Shown: positions 18,715 to 26,437 of the stretch, piece after piece
Numbering within the stretch: the stretch's first letter is position 1
Layout: each line of letters begins with the position of its first letter
NCBI RefSeq assembly: GCF_900101995.1
Contig: NZ_FNAS01000004.1
Location: forward strand, 62,001 to 126,000
Length of the DNA stretch: 64,000 nucleotides
Direction: 5' to 3'
Origin: Riemerella columbipharyngis
GTDB taxonomy: Bacteria > Bacteroidota > Bacteroidia > Flavobacteriales > Weeksellaceae
Program-made: the position numbers and the translations under genes
Notes under the pieces: generated by a model
The model's input: only the letters and a program-made list of their open reading frames with translations
What the model was told of the DNA's origin: nothing
Databases searched by the model: none

Positions 18715-19749
18715 ATGAATATAGACGAAAAATACATATACCGCTGTATAGAGCTTGCTTCTAAAGCCAAAGGAGATACTTATCCTAATCCTATGGTGGG
18801 AGCAGTTATTGTACATTGCGGAAAAATTATAGGAGAGGGCTATCATAAAAAAGCCGGACAGCCACACGCAGAAATCAATGCCATCGCTTCTGTACAAGAT
18901 AAATCTTTGCTTTCGGAGAGTACTATTTATGTTTCTTTGGAGCCGTGTTCGCATTTTGGGAAGACACCGCCTTGTGCTTTGGAACTTAGAGTGTTGAATT
19001 TCAAAAAAGTAGTGATAGGAACTATGGATACCAACGAGAAAGTAAGCGGCAGAGGAAAAAGGATTTTGGAAGAAGCCGGTATAGAAGTAGTTTCGGATAT
19101 ATTAGGGAAAGAATGCCGAGAGCTGAACAAACGCTTTTTTACTTTTCATGAGAAAAAAAGACCTTATATTATTCTGAAATGGACAGAGTCCGCAGACGGA
19201 TTTTTGGATAAAGATTTTCAGCCTACGCAGATTTCCAATGCTTTGGCAAGCCAATGGGTGCACAAGATGAGAAGTGAGGAACACGCTATTTTGGTAGGGA
19301 CAAAGACGGCTCTTAATGATAATCCAAGCCTTACGACGAGACATTATAAAGGAAGAAATCCCATTCGTATTTTGGTAGATTATGATTTGAAAGTACCGGT
19401 GGATTTTAATATTTATGATGATGCCTCGGATACCATTATTATCAATAGCCATAAAGACGATATTCAGAATTTGGGAAGGGTTAAAAATGTGTTTGTTCGA
19501 GCATATCGTGACAGTGGTGTGCTGGGAATGATGGAGGTATTGTATAAGCAGCAGATACAATCGCTCATTGTAGAAGGGGGACGTTTTACATTGCAGGAGT
19601 TCTTGGCTGCCGGATTGTGGGATGAGATGGTCGTCATCAGAAATAAAAATTTGATGCTCGGTAGCGGAACACCGGTACCTCGTATTGAGGCTGTGCCTCA
19701 GGAGATTAAAACCATTGGAGACAACGAAATCGCTTTTTATTATCAATAA
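18715..19749 (+). CDS. ribD: bifunctional riboflavin biosynthesis deaminase/reductase
   Basis: A 344-residue two-domain enzyme that deaminates and then reduces the pyrimidine intermediate of riboflavin synthesis. The N-terminal zinc deaminase domain shows HAEINA and PCSHFGKTPPC; the C-terminal reductase domain starts near residue 145 (RPYIILKWTESADGF) and includes ILVGTKTALNDNPSLTTR. ATG 18715 is chosen over an upstream TTG at 18697. Other rib genes are not adjacent. The next gene starts 2 bases after the stop, implying cotranscription. Confidence 0.95.
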   Translation: MNIDEKYIYRCIELASKAKGDTYPNPMVGAVIVHCGKIIGEGYHKKAGQPHAEINAIASVQDKSLLSESTIYVSLEPCSHFGKTPPCALELRVLNFKKVVIGTMDTNEKVSGRGKRILEEAGIEVVSDILGKECRELNKRFFTFHEKKRPYIILKWTESADGFLDKDFQPTQISNALASQWVHKMRSEEHAILVGTKTALNDNPSLTTRHYKGRNPIRILVDYDLKVPVDFNIYDDASDTIIINSHKDDIQNLGRVKNVFVRAYRDSGVLGMMEVLYKQQIQSLIVEGGRFTLQEFLAAGLWDEMVVIRNKNLMLGSGTPVPRIEAVPQEIKTIGDNEIAFYYQ

Positions 19750-19751
19750 AA

Positions 19752-20357
19752 ATGATTTACGAATACCAGACCATAAAAGCACCGGTAGAAGGCATTTTGC
19801 TAAAAGAAAAAGGGAGCAAGTTTTTGGGCTATGCCTATCCTATAAAAGATGAAGATGAGCTGAAAGAATGCTTGGAAAAAATAAAAGAAGAGCATCCGAA
19901 GGCGACGCATCATTGCTATGCATACAGATTAGGATTAAAGGGCGAAATGTATCGTGCAAATGATGACGGAGAGCCGAGTGGTAGCGCAGGATTGCCTATT
20001 TATAATCAGCTTATATCAAAGGATTTGACTAATGTTCTTTTGTTGGTAGTAAGGTATTACGGAGGTGTAAAGCTGGGCGTAGGAAATCTCGTGAGAGTAT
20101 ATAAAGAAACGGCTAAAAGTACCTTGGAGGAAGCGGAATTTGTAGTAAAAGAATTAGAGTCTAAGATAAAGATCAATTTTCCTTTTAGTTTGCAAAATAT
20201 CGTATTTGCTATTTTGAATAAATATGATGCTAAAATCTTGGATTTTAAGGCACAGACGCAATGCGAAATTTCGGCGGTGATAAAGACTTCACAGAAAGAA
20301 AATTTTTTAGAAGCCCTTTCGGAAATTCATCAGGTGGTATATTCTGTAGTTGAATAG
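19752..20357 (+). CDS. YigZ/IMPACT-family protein
   Basis: A 201-residue member of the YigZ (UPF0029, IMPACT) family, with the conserved core KFLGYAYPI, HHCYAYRLG, NDDGEPSGSAG and RYYGGVKLGVGNLVR. The C-terminal domain has an EF-G-like fold in known members. Function is not settled; the eukaryotic relative regulates GCN2. It starts two bases after ribD. Its last 28 bases overlap tail to tail with the CDF transporter gene on the other strand. Confidence 0.9.
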   Translation: MIYEYQTIKAPVEGILLKEKGSKFLGYAYPIKDEDELKECLEKIKEEHPKATHHCYAYRLGLKGEMYRANDDGEPSGSAGLPIYNQLISKDLTNVLLLVVRYYGGVKLGVGNLVRVYKETAKSTLEEAEFVVKELESKIKINFPFSLQNIVFAILNKYDAKILDFKAQTQCEISAVIKTSQKENFLEALSEIHQVVYSVVE

Positions 20358-21355
20358 GGGCTTTGGCTGAGGTTTGAGACTCTGTGTTTGTTGGGTTGGG
20401 AGATATTTTGAAAATTCCATTGGATTTTCTTTACGAAAGGCTTTTTCCTCATTGGGCAGTCTATTTGGCAGAGTTCGCAGGAGAAAGGTTTGCAGTCATC
20501 CATATGGAAGTTAAACTCTATATTTCTATCGCTGTGTTCTACAATTATTTTTATTACTTTTTCCATTTCGCTATGAGCGGCTTTTAGCTCGTAATAGTAG
20601 GGAAGTGTGATATGGGCATCTATGTGGAGATTAGCACCGAACTGTTGTACTTTCATATTGTGAATATCTATCCACTCTTTTTGCCGATGGGTTTCCAGTA
20701 CATTGACAATGTCTATAAGAAGGTTTTCATCTTTTTCGTCCATTATGCCGCTCAGGGCTTTTCTTACAATTTTGTAGCCTGTAAAAATAATATAACCACC
20801 GAATAGTAGAGCCACCAAAGTATCTATCCAAAACATTTGGGTAAGGTGAACCAAAATCAAACTCAACACAACCCCAAAAGTGGTAATCGTATCGCTCTGG
20901 AGGTGTTTTCCGGAGCTTATCATCACCAAGGAATTTTCTCTTTTTCCCTTGATAAGGGAGATGGTTCCCATCAAGTAATTGGCAATCGCCGTAAGGGCTA
21001 CGATGATAATCCCCCAATCTATTTGCTCTATTTTTTTATGATGAATAAATGATAATCCGGACTGTATAATAATGATAATTCCGGCAAAAATGATTAGAGC
21101 GCCCTCTATGCCAGCTGTGATGAATTCTACTTTTCCGTGTCCGTAGGGGTGGTCGTAGTCTTTTGGTTTAGCAGCAAGAAATAACGCATAAAGCCCCATA
21201 AATGCGGAGATGATATTGACAATGCTTTCCATAGCATCGGAAAAAATGGCATCGGAATCCGTAATCTGCCACGCATAGATTTTTCCAATAAACAGCAATA
21301 CGCCTATAATAGCAATGTTCCTTTGGAACAAAAATTTATTCTGCTTATCAGCCAT
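20330..21355 (-). CDS. cation diffusion facilitator transporter
   Basis: A 341-residue inner-membrane metal/proton antiporter of the CDF family. Six transmembrane segments occupy about residues 12-215; metal-site motifs are SDAMESIVN on helix 2, HPYGHGK, and HLQSDTITTFG on helix 5. The cytoplasmic C-terminal domain contains CELCQIDCPMR, a four-Cys/Asp cluster that may sense metal. The last 20 residues are polar and look non-conserved, and their codons overlap the yigZ end. ATG 21355 is chosen over an upstream TTG. Metal specificity cannot be read here. Confidence 0.9.
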   Translation of the reverse strand: MADKQNKFLFQRNIAIIGVLLFIGKIYAWQITDSDAIFSDAMESIVNIISAFMGLYALFLAAKPKDYDHPYGHGKVEFITAGIEGALIIFAGIIIIIQSGLSFIHHKKIEQIDWGIIIVALTAIANYLMGTISLIKGKRENSLVMISSGKHLQSDTITTFGVVLSLILVHLTQMFWIDTLVALLFGGYIIFTGYKIVRKALSGIMDEKDENLLIDIVNVLETHRQKEWIDIHNMKVQQFGANLHIDAHITLPYYYELKAAHSEMEKVIKIIVEHSDRNIEFNFHMDDCKPFSCELCQIDCPMRKKPFVKKIQWNFQNISQPNKHRVSNLSQSPYSTTEYTT

Positions 21356-21488
21356 TTTCAAAGATTAGTTATCAAGGGGCAAAATTAAGAAAATTTAATA
21401 TTAAGAAAATATTAAATTAAGATGCTGATAAGAAGAAATAAGTTTATTTTTATTAAATTTGAGGCAGTAATCTTACGAAAAAATAAAA

Positions 21489-22166
21489 ATGAAAAATAAA
21501 AAAATACTTTTGATAGATGATGAGCCGGATATTTTGGAAATTTTACAGTATAATCTTGAGAAAGAAGGTTATACGGTTTATAAGGCTTCTGATTCTGATT
21601 CGGGAATAGAGATGGCAAAAGAAATTATTCCGGATTTAATACTCTTGGATGTGATGATGCCCAATAGAGACGGTATAGAGACTTGTCAGGAATTAAGAAA
21701 AATAACGGAACTCAAGCGTACTCTTATCGTATTTTTATCGGCAAGAGGGGAAGAATTTTCACAACTGGCAGGCTATGAGGCGGGTGGAAATGATTATATA
21801 GTGAAAGTCATCAAACCGAAAATTCTTATCTCTAAAATCAATGCTTTGATACAGCTTACTAACCAAGTGGAAGATATGGGTAAATGTATACAAGTAGGAA
21901 ATCTAAAAATAGACAGAGATTCTTTTCGGGTATCCAAAGGCGAGCAGCAATTTTTATTACCAAAGAAAGAGTTTGATTTACTCCATCTATTGGCATCTAA
22001 TACCGATAAAGTATTCAAAAGAGAGGAAATACTGGAGAAAGTTTGGGGTAATGATGTAGTCGTGGGAGAGCGTACTATAGATGTACATATTCGGAGGCTG
22101 AGAGAAAAATTAGGAATAAATAGTATAGAAACCATAAAAGGCGTAGGATACAAATTGATGGTTTGA
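21489..22166 (+). CDS. OmpR/PhoB-family response regulator
   Basis: A 225-residue DNA-binding response regulator paired with the kinase 10 bases downstream. The receiver has the acidic pocket DDE at 10-12 and phosphoacceptor Asp54 in LLDVMMPNRDG; a winged-helix DNA-binding domain follows (about 125-225, ending GVGYKLMV). Oddly, the conserved receiver Lys-Pro is Lys106-Val107 here, with Lys-Pro shifted to 109-110, and the usual Asp-Asp-Tyr is Asn-Asp-Tyr. A -7 match TAAATTTG lies at 21454-21461. The resemblance to PhoB does not prove phosphate control. Confidence 0.93.
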   Translation: MKNKKILLIDDEPDILEILQYNLEKEGYTVYKASDSDSGIEMAKEIIPDLILLDVMMPNRDGIETCQELRKITELKRTLIVFLSARGEEFSQLAGYEAGGNDYIVKVIKPKILISKINALIQLTNQVEDMGKCIQVGNLKIDRDSFRVSKGEQQFLLPKKEFDLLHLLASNTDKVFKREEILEKVWGNDVVVGERTIDVHIRRLREKLGINSIETIKGVGYKLMV

Positions 22167-22176
22167 TTGTCTGAAT

Positions 22177-23190
22177 ATGAAAATGAGTAAGCTAACTGCT
22201 ATTGCAGCTTTTCTGTTAACAATTTCTATGGGGGGGATTGTATTGTCTTTCAATTATCTGGCAGATGTTTATCTTGTTGAAAACGATTTTTTCTATGTAT
22301 TCACAGTAGCCAGTCTGCTGATTGCTTTTGGAATAAACTATATTGTGATAGAGCGGTTGTTCAGTTATTATGGCAAAAGAAAAATCAGGCAGATTTCAGA
22401 TAAATTATCAAATGAGATTGTTTCTGATAACGAGGAGATTAACTTTAGACAATTAGGGGAAAGAATACAAAAAACCACTTCCGAAATCGATATGATGAAA
22501 GAAATGGAAACCTACCGAAAAGAATACATTGGGAATATATCCCACGAGCTTAAAACACCACTTTTTACTATACAGGGTTATGTGGAAACGCTTCAAGACG
22601 GAGGTGTGGAGGACCTTAGTATTAGAGATAAATATTTAGAGCGAATAAGTAAATCATTAGACCGTTTGCTCAATATTGTAAAGGATTTGGATATGATAAA
22701 CCGTTTCGAGAGCGGTGAAATTACATTGGCATATTCCAGATTTGACATTAATGCCTTAATTAAGGAGATTTTTGATTTTATGGACTTAGAAGTCCAAAAG
22801 AAAGGAGCCAAGTTATTATTCAAAGGAACGGGAGCATTGTATGTATTGGCAGATAAACAGAAAATTTCTCAAGTCCTTATAAATTTGATATCCAATTCTA
22901 TACATTACTCTAATAGGACAGAGGCTACTATTACGGTTACCACCAAAGATTTAGAAAATAGAATTTCTGTGGAAGTGCAAGATAATGGAATGGGAATAAA
23001 ACCTGAAATTTTGCCTCGTATTTTCGAGCGTTTCTACCGTGTAGAGAGCAGCCGGAGTAGGAGAGAGGGTGGTTCAGGGCTGGGGCTTGCTATTGTAAAA
23101 CACATTATGGAGGCCCATTATCAAAGTGTTGAAGTATATAGCGAATACCTCGAAGGAGCTTGTTTTACTTTCTATTTGGATAAGGGCTGA
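22177..23190 (+). CDS. sensor histidine kinase
   Basis: A 337-residue inner-membrane kinase, partner of the preceding regulator. Two transmembrane helices (about 8-28 and 40-60) enclose a very short periplasmic loop, so it probably senses membrane or intramembrane signals or a partner. The dimerisation/phosphoacceptor motif NISHELKTPL has His123. The ATPase domain shows the N box (LINLISNSIHYS), G1 (DNGMGI), F box (FERFYR) and G2 (GGSGLGLAIVKHI). It resembles PhoR-type kinases of Bacteroidota but lacks a large sensor domain. Confidence 0.93.
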   Translation: MKMSKLTAIAAFLLTISMGGIVLSFNYLADVYLVENDFFYVFTVASLLIAFGINYIVIERLFSYYGKRKIRQISDKLSNEIVSDNEEINFRQLGERIQKTTSEIDMMKEMETYRKEYIGNISHELKTPLFTIQGYVETLQDGGVEDLSIRDKYLERISKSLDRLLNIVKDLDMINRFESGEITLAYSRFDINALIKEIFDFMDLEVQKKGAKLLFKGTGALYVLADKQKISQVLINLISNSIHYSNRTEATITVTTKDLENRISVEVQDNGMGIKPEILPRIFERFYRVESSRSRREGGSGLGLAIVKHIMEAHYQSVEVYSEYLEGACFTFYLDKG

Positions 23191-23253
23191 GGACCACGGG
23201 TTCTCAAAAAAATGGCTTAAATTTGTTACCTTTGTGTTCTATAGCTTAAAAAT

Positions 23254-23595
23254 ATGAAAAATATGAGTTCAAAAATAAAATTATTTTTGTTGCCGATAGG
23301 GATAGTCACTCTTTATACATTTTTTTTATTATACAACTTTAAGAGCCTTCCGGATAAGATCTCTGTATATGGGTACGGAGATAAAGTGAAATTTGGAAGG
23401 AAAATATTTGTTTTTTTTCCGATATTGCTGAATTATCTGTTTTTAATATTTATTGGTTTTTTAATCAAAAATCCAAACAAGCTGAATTTACCAATAAAAA
23501 TAGATGATGATAAAGAGCGTATTTATGCAAAAGTACAAATAAGCTTAGTTGTTTTGTGTTTGTTGTTTGTAGATGTTTTGTGTGTTTCTCTCTAA
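23254..23595 (+). CDS. small membrane protein resembling DUF1648
   Basis: A 113-residue protein with three hydrophobic helices (about 8-27, 48-69 and 91-111). The segment SLPDKISVYGYGDKVKFGRK after helix 1 resembles the LPDxIPxHF region of DUF1648 proteins. Function is unknown. A -7-like TACCTTTG lies at 23227-23234. It is 63 bases after the kinase gene and on its own promoter, so a link to the two-component pair is not shown. Confidence 0.6.
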   Translation: MKNMSSKIKLFLLPIGIVTLYTFFLLYNFKSLPDKISVYGYGDKVKFGRKIFVFFPILLNYLFLIFIGFLIKNPNKLNLPIKIDDDKERIYAKVQISLVVLCLLFVDVLCVSL

Positions 23596-23677
23596 ATATT
23601 TTATGGGACAAAATTATCTTGTTTTTTAATTTTTTATTACTTTTGCATTCAGTTTTTAGAGCAAATGAAGTAACAAG

Positions 23678-24715
23678 ATGAGTAATGTTTATGATAATAT
23701 TCTCGATTTGATAGGGAATACACCTTTGATAAAATTAAATCGAGTAACAGAAAGTATTCCGGCTAGTGTCTATGCTAAGATAGAGTCGGTAAATCCGGGA
23801 CACTCAACTAAAGATAGAATAGCTCTTCATATTATAGAACAAGCTGAAAAAAAAGGTATTCTGAAACCTGGTGCGACCATAGTAGAAACAACTTCCGGAA
23901 ATACAGGGTTTTCAATAGCAATGGTCAGTATAATCAAGGGGTATAAATGTATTTTGTCTGTTAGTGATAAGACAAAACCGGAAAAAATTGCTTATCTAAA
24001 AGCCTTGGGGGCTACGGTATTCGTTTGTCCTGCCAGTGTGCCGGCAGACGATCCCCGCTCTTACTACGAAGTGGCTAAACGAATTGCGAGGGAAACGCCT
24101 AATTCTATTTATATAAATCAGTATTTCAATGAATTGAATATTGATGCTCACTACAATACTACAGGTCCTGAAATTTGGGAGCAAACACAAGGTAAGATTA
24201 CTCATTTAATAGCTTGTACAGGGACTGGAGGAACGCTCTCCGGATCTGCTAAATTCTTAAAAGAAAAGAATCCAAATATAAAAATTATTGGTGTAGATGC
24301 CGATGGTTCTATCCTAAAAACTTATCATGAGACAAAAAGTATTAACGAAGAAGAAATCCATTCTTATCAGATAGAGGGCTTGGGCAAAAATTTGATTCCA
24401 TCTGCACTTTTATTTGATTTAATCGATGAGTTTGTAAGAGTGGATGATGAAAATAGTGCTTATAGAACAAGAGAAATAGCATTAAAAGAAGGGATTATGG
24501 CAGGATATACTTCAGGGGCTGCTACACAAGCTCTTTTACAGTATGCTAGAGAATATGCTTTTAAGGAGAGTGATGTTGTAGTTGTTATTTTTCCGGATCA
24601 TGGTTCTCGTTATATATCCAAAGTTTATAGTGATGAATGGATGAAGGAACAAGGATTTGTAAATGAACCTTTGCATAGCTATGATGATGTTTGTAAAACA
24701 GAGTATATTAAGTAA
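23678..24715 (+). CDS. cysteine synthase/CBS-type PLP enzyme
   Basis: A 345-residue fold-type II PLP enzyme. Schiff-base Lys45 sits in PGHSTKDRIA, where His-Ser-Thr replaces the common Gly-Ser-Val or Gly-Ser-Ser; the substrate loop TSGNTG is at 72-77 and the phosphate-binding loop is CTGTGGTLSG. The C-terminus (DHGSRYISKVYSDEWMKEQG) is like cystathionine beta-synthase cores rather than CysK. It could make cysteine, cystathionine or, by analogy with capnine producers, cysteate. Promoter -7 TACTTTTG at 23638-23645 is likely. It is a single-gene unit. Confidence 0.8.
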   Translation: MSNVYDNILDLIGNTPLIKLNRVTESIPASVYAKIESVNPGHSTKDRIALHIIEQAEKKGILKPGATIVETTSGNTGFSIAMVSIIKGYKCILSVSDKTKPEKIAYLKALGATVFVCPASVPADDPRSYYEVAKRIARETPNSIYINQYFNELNIDAHYNTTGPEIWEQTQGKITHLIACTGTGGTLSGSAKFLKEKNPNIKIIGVDADGSILKTYHETKSINEEEIHSYQIEGLGKNLIPSALLFDLIDEFVRVDDENSAYRTREIALKEGIMAGYTSGAATQALLQYAREYAFKESDVVVVIFPDHGSRYISKVYSDEWMKEQGFVNEPLHSYDDVCKTEYIK

Positions 24716-25037
24716 TTCGGTGAAAAATTTTATATTTGGTTGCTTTTTTTTGAGTAGCTTTTTTGTTTAGGGTATCTAATGTTTATTTTAGAATTTATTA
24801 AAAAAACTAATAAATTAATTGGTATTTAATTAATGTAGTAGCAATAAATTCGAAAGAAAATAACAGGTTTTTATTTTTATTTGATGATATGGCAATTAAA
24901 TTACATTATATAAATTTGATTTTTTTTGTTTTAATAGTATAAGTATTTAATATTATTTTATTGTTTTCTGTAAAATTTTATATCCTGCAAACAAAAGTAT
25001 AAGATTTTTTATTACACAGAACGATTTTTAACGGCAC
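24716..25037. other. AT-rich spacer after the CBS-type gene
   Basis: About 320 bases with many T-runs and no gene-like frame, tRNA or clear repeat. Nothing functional is seen except the terminator that follows. Confidence 0.6.
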
Positions 25038-25072
25038 AAAAAAAGGAGTACTCAGAAGAGTACTCCTTTTTT
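25038..25072. terminator. bidirectional terminator
   Basis: A strong hairpin with arms AAAAAAAGGAGTACTC and GAGTACTCCTTTTTT around AGAA. It lies 15 bases past the stop of the minus-strand YadA-like gene and is flanked by A and T runs, so it can act on both strands. Confidence 0.88.
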
Positions 25073-25087
25073 ATCATAGATATATTA

Positions 25088-26107
25088 TTAATTATTTAGA
25101 TAAGGTTCATTAGCTACACGTCCTGCCTGTAACTTTCTCCAGTTATAGCTTCCATCTTGAGAAGCATCACCACCTGTGAAAACACAAGCTTCAAAAAATC
25201 CTCCTCGGCTTGTTGTTACATAAATAATAGTCCCTTGGTTTACTCTACCACATTGATTCTCCCGTGGAGTAGTATTCCCCTGCAATCTAATCCCTTCAGG
25301 ATTCACATGAAACTTAGCGGTTGCTGAAGCTGCATTAATATCAGGATCTGCTTCCAAATTATCAATACCTACCCCTACTTTTCCACTCGCTACAACAGTA
25401 AAAGCATCCTTTTTATTAGTAGGCAACCCAGCACCTACAGTAAATAAACGATTTGAACCCGTTGTATTATACTTACCGACTGCCACAGAGTAACTACTAC
25501 CTTGGGTTGAAGTACCTTGCCCCATGGCTACTGAAAATGATCCCGCAGATGTTGTTCCAAAGCCCATAGCAACTGAATTATTCCCAGTTGCCCCAGTTCC
25601 TGGAGTAATAGCTCTACTTAAATCTACGGCATTTTCACCTAAAACACCATGTTCAACACTGCTATCACTTCTTCCAATGATAGATAATCCGTTTGAGCCA
25701 CTTGCTTTTTCCAAACCTGTTCTAGAGATAACATTCCCTGCTATCGTGATACCAGTGCCTGCTGTATAGCTGGTGCCTCCGGCTGTTTTTACCCATTTTG
25801 TACCATTATAGAAATAATAGCCTTTTTCTGTAATGTCTGCAACAGTAGCTCCTGATCCGGCAGAAACGTCATTAACATAGACCAATGTACCCTCTACTGG
25901 AGTGCTTATATTAGCAACTCTCTGTTTGGTAAGTATAGGAACGATTATCCCCTCGTTGGTAGTTCCGTTGGAATCTTTTGCTTCTACTTGCAAAGTTGCT
26001 TTTGGGCTTTCTGTATTTATCCCTACTTTTCCCTGCTGTGCAGAAACTGACGCTGCAACAAATAAACCAATAGCCATTAAACCTGGCTTCAAAAATGTTT
26101 TCTTCAT
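25088..26107 (-). CDS. secreted protein with YadA-head-like repeats
   Basis: A 339-residue exported protein with a signal peptide (residues 1-23, ending SVSA-Q). The mature start QQGKVGINTESPKATLQV is a motif also seen in the secreted protein at 40359. Residues 176-214 contain three repeats of the Hep_Hag/YadA head type: NNSVAMGFG, SFSVAMGQG, SYSVAVGKY. This fits a beta-roll surface or fibre protein, but no outer-membrane anchor is present. A likely -7 (TATATTTG, 26255-26248) and a long inverted repeat lie in its leader. Confidence 0.75.
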   Translation of the reverse strand: MKKTFLKPGLMAIGLFVAASVSAQQGKVGINTESPKATLQVEAKDSNGTTNEGIIVPILTKQRVANISTPVEGTLVYVNDVSAGSGATVADITEKGYYFYNGTKWVKTAGGTSYTAGTGITIAGNVISRTGLEKASGSNGLSIIGRSDSSVEHGVLGENAVDLSRAITPGTGATGNNSVAMGFGTTSAGSFSVAMGQGTSTQGSSYSVAVGKYNTTGSNRLFTVGAGLPTNKKDAFTVVASGKVGVGIDNLEADPDINAASATAKFHVNPEGIRLQGNTTPRENQCGRVNQGTIIYVTTSRGGFFEACVFTGGDASQDGSYNWRKLQAGRVANEPYLNN

Positions 26108-26176
26108 TTAATTAAAATTTTTGTATAATATGTCCTTGTTAATTCAATTACATTACTAATGGAAACTTAGCAAACT

Positions 26177-26226
26177 AAAGACTCAATCACCTAAAATTTG
26201 ATGCAATGACATCTAATTGAGTCTTT
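26177..26226 (-). promoter_or_regulatory. 11-bp inverted repeat in the leader of the YadA-like gene
   Basis: Perfect arms AAAGACTCAAT (26177-26187) and ATTGAGTCTTT (26216-26226) enclose 28 bases that hold a second small hairpin, GATG (26200-26203) and CATC (26210-26213). It lies between the likely -7 element at 26248-26255 and the ATG at 26107, so it would be transcribed as a two-stem structure about 70 bases before the start codon. No T-run of terminator quality follows. Confidence 0.5.
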
Positions 26227-26247
26227 ATAATTTTCAATTCCAATCTG

Positions 26248-26255
26248 CAAATATA
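26248..26255 (-). promoter_or_regulatory. -7 element for the YadA-like gene
   Basis: Reads TATATTTG on the minus strand, a full consensus match, predicting a transcript start near 26242 and a leader of about 135 bases. A -33 TTG at the normal spacing is not evident. The surrounding 26108-26437 spacer holds no gene; a TATATTCG at 26401-26408 on the plus strand may serve ileS. Confidence 0.5.
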
Positions 26256-26437
26256 TTAAAAATATTTTATTTCACTATTTTTTTTCAATTTTTAATGTAG
26301 TGTATTTAAGATCATTATTAAATATATAATCACAAGTATTTGTTTCTTGAAGGCAATAAATTATTTTAAAAAAGTTTTACATGAAGTCTTATTTTTTTCT
26401 TATATTCGCAGACTATTTTAATTCAAATTATTAATAG

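Noticed and set aside
20330-21355. A defence or toxin system around the CDF transporter and two-component genes
   Set aside because: All neighbours are recognisable housekeeping or signalling genes without nuclease, toxin or reverse-transcriptase motifs.
24716-25037. Possible riboswitch or small RNA downstream of the CBS-type gene
   Set aside because: I could find no conserved-looking stem or consensus motif, only AT-rich sequence before a plain terminator.
26177-26226. Possible invertible (phase-variation) promoter flanked by inverted repeats
   Set aside because: The repeats enclose only 28 bases with no promoter inside and no recombinase gene nearby, so a DNA inversion switch is not supported.
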